DNA of 5,530 nt, from NCBI GenBank assembly GCA_963928645.1, contig CAWVGT010000306.1, forward strand, positions 1 through 5,530. The letters run 5' to 3'. The translations under genes were made by a program, and so were the position numbers. This DNA comes from Fimadaptatus sp963928645 (GTDB taxonomy: Bacteria > Bacillota > Clostridia > Christensenellales > Aristaeellaceae). How positions within the stretch are numbered: position 1 is the first letter of the stretch; the number at the start of each line of letters is the position of its first letter. Below are positions 5,444 to 5,530 of the stretch, piece after piece. The notes beneath the pieces were generated by a model. The model had not been told where the DNA came from, ran no database searches, and saw only the letters and a program-made list of their open reading frames with translations.

Positions 5444-5530
5444 ATGTTTGACAGGGCGGCGTACGAAAAGCGCGTGGAGTGGTTCAAGCAGGCGCGCTTT
5501 GGCATGTTCATACACTGGGGCCTGTACGCG
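5444..5530 (+). CDS. Alpha-L-fucosidase, GH29, N-terminal start (partial, runs off window)
   Basis: Only 29 residues are present, but WFKQARFGMFIHWGLYA is the highly conserved N-terminal strand of GH29 fucosidases, which release terminal L-fucose with retention of configuration. MFDRAAYEKRVEWF before it is typical of cytoplasmic bacterial members, and no signal peptide is seen. GGGAGGT (5430-5436) lies 7 bases before the ATG. The 30-bp gap after the permease stop, without a hairpin, suggests one operon. The catalytic nucleophile and acid/base lie beyond the window, so activity cannot be judged. Linkage preference is unknown. Confidence 0.92.
   Translation, partial: MFDRAAYEKRVEWFKQARFGMFIHWGLYA

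Noticed and set aside
1..5530. Reassignment of ATA to methionine
   Set aside because: ATA occurs at positions that are isoleucine in conserved family motifs (ABC H-loop, NahK, GH29), so the standard meaning holds.

Overview
The window looks like a GC-rich bacterial chromosome segment that handles host-type glycans. It carries five confident genes plus the first codons of a sixth. Strong Shine-Dalgarno sites (AAGGAGG, GGAGGTGA), a DinB of clostridial build and a PocR-type AraC regulator suggest a high-GC, gut-associated Bacillota (clostridial) genome. That placement is an inference with low to moderate confidence. Codon use is strongly G/C-ending with one striking exception: isoleucine is written mostly as ATA, 59 of 73 by my hand count, including all 19 in dinB.

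Layout, left to right. (1) 1-296, +: C-terminal end of an ABC exporter ATPase domain. (2) 297-530: a convergent intergenic region with two GC-rich hairpins. It includes a second, diverged copy of the exporter gene's last 12 codons (stop included) and its hairpin, offset by 140 bp. (3) 531-1589, -: an N-acetylhexosamine 1-kinase (NahK/LnpB-like). (4) 1590-1737: an AT-rich divergent promoter region. (5) 1738-2613, +: a PocR-domain AraC-family regulator. (6) 2635-3861, +: DNA polymerase IV, 21 bp behind the regulator and probably co-transcribed with it. (7) 3862-4480: a 619-bp gene-free stretch. It holds an array of three ~106-bp tandem repeats with a conserved hairpin, a near-exact copy of the last codons and stop of dinB, a degenerate fourth unit, and dyads upstream of the next gene. 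(8) 4481-5413, +: an AEC (auxin efflux carrier) family permease. (9) 5444-5530, +: the start of a GH29 alpha-L-fucosidase, 30 bp after the permease and probably in its operon.

Function. NahK phosphorylates GlcNAc/GalNAc at C1, the step after phosphorolysis of lacto-N-biose or galacto-N-biose. GH29 removes L-fucose caps from mucin or milk-type glycans. Together with a small-solute permease and a PocR-AraC regulator divergent from nahK, this fits a host-glycan utilisation locus. DinB has no obvious role in it and appears to ride on the regulator's transcript.

I found no transposase, integrase, CRISPR array, tRNA or rRNA. I do not see a clearly new multi-gene system. The least ordinary signals are the duplicated gene 3' ends at two separate loci, the structured tandem array, and the ATA bias.
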